From assembly GCA_023145955.1 (NCBI GenBank), contig JAGLDA010000183.1, positions 1 through 18,802 on the forward strand: 18,802 nucleotides of DNA, given 5' to 3'. Made by a program: the position numbers and the translations under genes. Source of the DNA: Bacteroidales bacterium. GTDB taxonomy: Bacteria > Bacteroidota > Bacteroidia > Bacteroidales > UBA1556. The notes under the pieces are model-generated. The model was not told the origin of the DNA. It searched no databases and saw only the letters and a program-made list of their open reading frames with translations. This document shows, one piece after another, positions 14,789-18,802 of this stretch (position 1 is the first letter of the stretch; every line of letters begins with the position of its first letter).

Positions 14789-16144
14789 ATGATAGATCCA
14801 GAACCTGGTCAATTTATTTTATCTTACTTTTCTAGTATTTCTATTAATCTTTTATCAATTTTTAGAGGATTTTCATTTGAATCAATATCTGCATTGTTAA
14901 CAATGATGATATTGCTTTTATTCTCTGGACTTATTTCGGGTTCTGAAATAGCCTTCTTTTCATTAAGCCCTGGACAGAGAGAAGATATATTTGAGAATAA
15001 GGATAAAAAATCACTAGTAGTTATACATCTTTTGCAAAATCCAAAAAGTTTATTGGCAGGAATACTTATAAGCAATAATTTTATTAATATTGCTATAATA
15101 TTGCTTTCTACCTTCTTAATTAGGGAGTCATTTGATTTTAGTGATAATAAAATTATAGGAATTATTATTCAAATAGGAATAGTTACTTCTTTATTGCTTT
15201 TGTTTGGCGAAATATTACCAAAAATATATGCTAAGCAAAAGGCTATAGTATTTGTTAACTTAATGGCTAATCCATTAAGGATTATTATTAAACTTTTTAG
15301 ACCAATAATTTTTCTTCTAAATAAATCTACTTCGCTTATAGATGCGCGCTTAAGCAAGCATAAACTTCATGTAAGTATGGAAGATTTATCGGATGCTGTA
15401 GACCTTGCCAGTGAGCTTGATAATATGGATGTGGATGAAGAAGATCAGAAAATACTTAAAGGAATAGCAACTTTTGGTGAAACTGATGTAAAAGAAATAA
15501 TGAAGGCACGAGTGGATGTTTTTGCAATTGAAATTGATACTCCTTTTTCTGAGGTACTAAATAATGTTCGTGATTGGGGCTATTCCAGAATTCCAGTTTT
15601 TGAAGATAGTCTAGATAATATTGTTGGAATATTATATATTAAAGATATACTAGATAACATTGATGATGAGAATTTTGAGTGGAATAAGAAATTAAGACCA
15701 GCAGTCTTTGTTCCTGAAGGAAAGAAGATTAATGACCTTTTGCAAGAGTTTAGAAAAAAGAAAATTCATATTGCAATTGTAGCAGATGAATATGGTGGTA
15801 CTTCTGGAATTGTTACTTTTGAAGATATCATTGAGGAGATTGTTGGCGAGATAAGTGACGAGTTTGATAAGAATACCGAAGAGTTACAATATGTTGTTAT
15901 TGATGATAATACTTGGGAGTTTGAAGCTAAAATTAGCCTTCTGGATTTTTGTAAAGTTGTAGGCGTTGATAGTGATATTTTTGATGAACTTAAAGGAGAG
16001 TCAGAGTCGTTAGCGGGACTTGTTTTAGAAATTAAGAATGATTTTCCAAAATTGAAAGAAAAAATACTAATTCTTGATTTTGAATTTCAGATTATTGAAA
16101 TGGATAAACGAAGAATTAATAGAATTAGAATTCGAAAATTGTAA
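14789..16144 (+). CDS. gldE: Gliding motility-associated protein GldE (CNNM/CorC-type)
   Basis: A 451-residue membrane protein. A DUF21/CNNM membrane domain covers about 30-190 (GLISGSEIAFFSLSPGQRE at 47-65, then ILISNNFINIAIIL and FGEILPKIYAKQ). A pair of CBS domains follows (about 230-355: EIMKARVDVFAI, GYSRIPVFED, VADEYGGTSGIVTFEDIIEEIVGEI). The C-terminal CorC_HlyC domain (about 366-447) has the ESLAGLVLE motif. The same architecture is shared by CorC and hemolysin-C-like proteins. The gene directly downstream is gldD, and the gldE-gldD pair is the hallmark of the gliding/type IX secretion accessory locus in Bacteroidota, which supports the GldE name. It starts 35 nt after the ilvE terminator; only a weak TATTTTCG box (14755-14762) is seen upstream. 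Confidence 0.9.
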   Translation: MIDPEPGQFILSYFSSISINLLSIFRGFSFESISALLTMMILLLFSGLISGSEIAFFSLSPGQREDIFENKDKKSLVVIHLLQNPKSLLAGILISNNFINIAIILLSTFLIRESFDFSDNKIIGIIIQIGIVTSLLLLFGEILPKIYAKQKAIVFVNLMANPLRIIIKLFRPIIFLLNKSTSLIDARLSKHKLHVSMEDLSDAVDLASELDNMDVDEEDQKILKGIATFGETDVKEIMKARVDVFAIEIDTPFSEVLNNVRDWGYSRIPVFEDSLDNIVGILYIKDILDNIDDENFEWNKKLRPAVFVPEGKKINDLLQEFRKKKIHIAIVADEYGGTSGIVTFEDIIEEIVGEISDEFDKNTEELQYVVIDDNTWEFEAKISLLDFCKVVGVDSDIFDELKGESESLAGLVLEIKNDFPKLKEKILILDFEFQIIEMDKRRINRIRIRKL

Positions 16145-16149
16145 TAATC

Positions 16150-16746
16150 ATGGGTATAATGAAGCATAGGTTTACTATTATTCTAACATTACTAATAGCA
16201 ATGTTCTTTGCAATATCATGCAATGAGGATGTTACTCCTAAGCCACGTGCTTATTTTCGTATAGATATTCCACAGCATGATTTTATACCATATAAATCGC
16301 AAGCCCCTTTTAGTTTTCAGTATGCTGATTATGCTATTGTTTCAAATGCAAATAAACCTGGTCATCCATATTGGTTGTTCTTAGATTATCCAAAGTTTAA
16401 TGCCCGTATATACTTGTCGTATAGTGATATAGAAGGTAATGTTGCAAGGATGCTAAATGATGCTCACGACTTAGCTTTCAAACATATTTCTGTAGCAAAT
16501 GATATTCAACAGAAGTTGATTATTTTGCCTGAGAGTAAGGTTTATGGGTTGCTGTATAGTATAAAAGGAGAAAAAGTTGCTAGTCCTATAAATTTTTATG
16601 TTACAGACAGTGTGTCTCACTTTATGCGAGGAGCTTTATACTTTAATAATGCGCCTAAAAATGATTCTTTATCACCAATAATTAAAGGGATTGAGAAAGA
16701 TATTTGGCATTTAGTAGAAAGCTTAAGATGGAAGGAGGAGTTGTAG
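16150..16746 (+). CDS. gldD: Gliding motility lipoprotein GldD
   Basis: A 198-residue lipoprotein. The signal peptide ends in a lipobox AISC with Cys24, then NEDVTPKPRAYFRIDIP, the well-conserved GldD start of mature protein. Other family segments are PFSFQYADYA, HPYWLFLDYPKFNARIYLSY and the C-terminal DIWHLVESLRWKEE. GldD is needed for gliding and for type IX secretion in Flavobacterium, but its molecular role is unknown; in species that do not glide it may only serve secretion. It begins 5 nt after gldE, and its stop is 1 nt before the sirtuin ATG. The ATG at 16150 was used; an in-frame ATG at 16159 would give an equally good signal peptide. Confidence 0.93.
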   Translation: MGIMKHRFTIILTLLIAMFFAISCNEDVTPKPRAYFRIDIPQHDFIPYKSQAPFSFQYADYAIVSNANKPGHPYWLFLDYPKFNARIYLSYSDIEGNVARMLNDAHDLAFKHISVANDIQQKLIILPESKVYGLLYSIKGEKVASPINFYVTDSVSHFMRGALYFNNAPKNDSLSPIIKGIEKDIWHLVESLRWKEEL

Positions 16747-16747
16747 T

Positions 16748-17497
16748 ATGAGTAGTATAAATAGAGCTGCTGAAATTATTTCTAAAGCCAGTAATTTGGT
16801 TGCATTTACTGGTGCAGGTATTTCTGTTGAAAGTGGTATTCCTCCTTTTCGTGGTAGCGATGGCCTATGGGAAAAATACGACATGTCTATTCTCGATTTG
16901 AATTCTTATGTTCAAAATCCAGAAAAAGGGTGGCCTGTAATTAAAGAATTATTTTTTGATTTTTTTGGTAATGCAAAACCTAATCCAGCACATATAGTTT
17001 TAGCCGAACTTGAGCAAGTAGAAATATTGAAATCAATTATTACACAAAATATTGATAATTTGCATCAGGAAGCTGGCAATAGGGAAGTATACGAATTCCA
17101 TGGTAATTCAGTACAATTTGTATGTTTAAATTGTGGTGCTATTCATCAGCGAAAGGATATTACTCTTACGAGTACGCCTCCAGAATGTAGTAAATGTGGT
17201 GGATTATTAAAGCCAGATTTCATCTTCTTTGGCGAAGGTATTCCAGAGGAAGCAATGCAGAAATCGATTTTGGCGGCACAAACAGCTGACGTATTTCTTA
17301 TAATTGGCACTACTGGAGAAATTATGCCTGCGAGCAATATCCCATACCTTGCTAAGCAAAATAATGCTAAAATAATAGAAATTAATATAGAGAAATCAAA
17401 ATTTACGGATTCTATAACTGATATATTTATTCAAGAGAAAGCTTCTTTGGCAATGGAAGAAATTATTAGAATAATAAAGGAATTGAGAATTAGTTGA
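16748..17497 (+). CDS. cobB: SIR2-family NAD-dependent protein deacylase (sirtuin)
   Basis: A 249-residue cytoplasmic enzyme that removes acyl groups from protein lysines using NAD+. Rossmann-fold NAD site: GAGISVESGIPPFRG (22-36). Catalytic region: TQNIDNLHQEAG (99-110) with Asn101 and Asp103, and the general base His118 in EFHGN. A complete zinc site comes from C126, C129, C147 and C150. GTTGEIMPAS (187-196) and EINIEKS (211-217) complete the fold. In my rough alignment to E. coli CobB, the Tyr and Arg used to bind succinyl-lysine (YxxR) are not present, so deacetylation is more likely than desuccinylation; this is tentative. It starts 1 nt after gldD, so it is probably in the same transcript and translationally coupled. 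Confidence 0.94.
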   Translation: MSSINRAAEIISKASNLVAFTGAGISVESGIPPFRGSDGLWEKYDMSILDLNSYVQNPEKGWPVIKELFFDFFGNAKPNPAHIVLAELEQVEILKSIITQNIDNLHQEAGNREVYEFHGNSVQFVCLNCGAIHQRKDITLTSTPPECSKCGGLLKPDFIFFGEGIPEEAMQKSILAAQTADVFLIIGTTGEIMPASNIPYLAKQNNAKIIEINIEKSKFTDSITDIFIQEKASLAMEEIIRIIKELRIS

Positions 17498-17603
17498 TTA
17501 GGAATAGAGAATTAAGTCCCGATAGTCAACGAGATAGGAATTAGGAATATTTATACTAATCTAATTTATTAAGATCAAACATAAAACACAAAACACAAAA
17601 TAG

Positions 17604-18802
17604 ATGTCAGAATTTACAAACCATAACGAGCTGAAAATAAATAAACTTTTGGAACTTTCAGAAGTAATTATTAATAAGCAAAAGCCTGCTGAATATGTAA
17701 AAGCTAATATGGATATGATAGAGGCTATTATGCCTTCCGATGTTATCCGACTTGTGCACTTATTGGTAGAAAAGGGCTATGAGATGAAAGATTTGAAAAA
17801 GCATATTTCTAAATTATTGAATCTGTTTTATAAAGCTTTATCAGTATACCCTACACCAAAACCTTCAGAAGATGATTTGTTATTTTACTTGCAGCAGAAT
17901 TCTGAAATAATGATGGCAAACTTAAATGCTTTAAAGCCTGTGATTAAGGCTTTGAACTTGGAGGGTGTAACTGATGATAGAATAAAAGCACTGCAAGATG
18001 GTTTTACTAAAATGAATGGATATTCCAATTATTTTACCGTAAAGGAGAATTTGCTATTTCCTATTATAGAAAAGAAATGGGATGATTATAAGTGCGTGCA
18101 TGTGATGTGGTCTATACATGACGATATACGTGGATATATAAAACGTATTCCTGCGCTATTATCGGCTAAGAATTTTGATTTGAAGGAATTCAATGTAATA
18201 TCAAGTAAATTATATTTCGATTTGGGAGCAATAGTTTTTAGGGATAATAAGATTTTATTTCCTCAAATGCTTATTACTATTCCTAAAAAAGATATGGAAG
18301 AGATGCTTATTGCAAGTAGCGATTTGGAATTTCCTTTTATTAAGCCAGAAGTAAGTATGGTTGATAAAGAAGAGAATAACGAATTTTTTAAAAATGGAAA
18401 TGTAAACCTTGGTACAGGAGCAATGAGCCCAGAGCAAATAAGTATGGTGTTTAATCATTTGCCTGTGGATATTACGTATGTAGACGAAAATGATACTGTA
18501 AAATATTTTTCTACACCTAAGCATAGAATATTTCCACGAACTACTGCAATTATTGGCCGCCAGGTAAGTAATTGCCATCCACCAGAGAGTGTGCACGTTG
18601 TAGAAGATATTGTGGATGCGTTCCGTAAAGGGGAGAAAGATGATGCATCATTCTGGATTCATATGGGACCTAAATTTGTTCTAATTAGATATTTTGCCGT
18701 TCGCGATGATAAAGGCGGTTTTAGAGGAACATTGGAAGTTTCACAAGAAATAAGTGAAATTCAAGAACTTAAAGGTGATAAGAGATTGCTTGAGTGGGAG
18801 TA
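17604..18802 (+). CDS. DUF438 / hemerythrin-like / PAS-domain sensor protein (reaches right edge)
   Basis: From the ATG at 17604 the plus frame stays open for 399 codons to the window edge and ends in TA, probably the first two bases of a stop, so the protein is likely complete or nearly so (ending RLLEWE). Residues of about 15-85 match DUF438 (MPSDVIRLVHLLVEKGYE, ISKLLNLFYKAL). About 90-235 look like the hemerythrin-type helical domain of this family (KENLLFPIIEK at 147-157, VMWSIHDDIR at 167-176, NKILFPQM). About 275-395 are a PAS domain (DITYVDENDTVKYFS, IIGRQVSNCHPPESVHVVE, FRKGEKDDASFWI, IRYFAVRDDKG). Such proteins are thought to sense redox state or small gases. Neither typical HHE histidine is seen before KENLLFP (GYSNYFTVKE), so metal binding there is uncertain. 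The 106 nt upstream hold no clear promoter. Confidence 0.88.
   Translation, partial: MSEFTNHNELKINKLLELSEVIINKQKPAEYVKANMDMIEAIMPSDVIRLVHLLVEKGYEMKDLKKHISKLLNLFYKALSVYPTPKPSEDDLLFYLQQNSEIMMANLNALKPVIKALNLEGVTDDRIKALQDGFTKMNGYSNYFTVKENLLFPIIEKKWDDYKCVHVMWSIHDDIRGYIKRIPALLSAKNFDLKEFNVISSKLYFDLGAIVFRDNKILFPQMLITIPKKDMEEMLIASSDLEFPFIKPEVSMVDKEENNEFFKNGNVNLGTGAMSPEQISMVFNHLPVDITYVDENDTVKYFSTPKHRIFPRTTAIIGRQVSNCHPPESVHVVEDIVDAFRKGEKDDASFWIHMGPKFVLIRYFAVRDDKGGFRGTLEVSQEISEIQELKGDKRLLEWE

Noticed and set aside
17498..17603. Short repeats (AGGAAT copies, ACAAAACACAAAA) before the DUF438 gene
   Set aside because: They are too short and low-complexity to call an operator or insertion scar; no promoter pair or stable hairpin was found.
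18255..18596. Open frame of 113 codons on the minus strand
   Set aside because: It lies wholly inside the DUF438/PAS gene on the other strand, which has clear domain similarity throughout; the minus frame gives a His/Tyr/Cys-rich product without motifs.
1..18802. Search for CRISPR, prophage, insertion sequence, toxin-antitoxin and tRNA features
   Set aside because: No regularly spaced repeats, transposase, integrase, toxin pair or cloverleaf was seen; the only repeat-like element is at 6611-6708.

Overview
The window looks like chromosomal DNA of a low-GC member of the Bacteroidota. The evidence is strong AT bias, no Shine-Dalgarno-like leaders before most genes, several TAnnTTTG promoter boxes, the lipoprotein/CNNM pair GldD-GldE that is specific to this phylum, a CarboxypepD_reg-like secreted protein and a small conserved Bacteroidota zinc-ribbon protein. 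The class cannot be fixed from the sequence alone. No tRNA, rRNA, CRISPR array, transposase or phage gene was seen, so this is mostly ordinary core genome with a few accessory-looking pieces.

Region 1 (1-3917, minus strand). The 5' part of a tRNA-dihydrouridine synthase gene runs off the left edge. A strong intrinsic terminator separates it from a three-gene respiratory operon, read from 3665 down to 399. The operon encodes a Tat-exported Fe-S lipoprotein of the NrfC/PsrB/DsrO type, a large NrfD-family quinone-interacting membrane protein, and a membrane-anchored monohaem cytochrome c carrying an extra beta-rich domain. No catalytic molybdopterin subunit is present. The Fe-S protein lacks the second cysteine in both cysteine group I and group IV. 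This is the most unusual feature of the window.

Region 2 (3918-9475). An orphan NarL/LuxR-type response regulator converges within 7 nt on a small zinc-ribbon gene. That gene is divergent from a secreted CarboxypepD_reg-like protein. The only gene-free stretch longer than 300 nt (6569-6901) holds an approximately 90-nt imperfect inverted repeat that could be a structured RNA, terminator or small repeat. It is followed by a very large MscS-family channel gene on the minus strand.

Region 3 (9766-13561, plus strand). A conserved small protein, a MerR-family regulator, an FtsX/MacB-type ABC permease without its ATPase, and apolipoprotein N-acyltransferase (Lnt) lie in one direction. The regulator and the permease overlap at TAATG.

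Region 4 (13679-18802, plus strand). Branched-chain aminotransferase (ilvE) ends in a clear terminator. It is followed by a very tight gldE-gldD-sirtuin cluster with 5-nt and 1-nt gaps. The last gene encodes a DUF438/hemerythrin-like/PAS protein whose frame is open to the right edge and probably lacks only the last base of its stop codon.

Functional themes are envelope and electron-transfer biology: respiratory quinone/cytochrome c electron transfer, lipoprotein maturation, gliding/type IX secretion accessory proteins, osmotic protection and redox or gas sensing.
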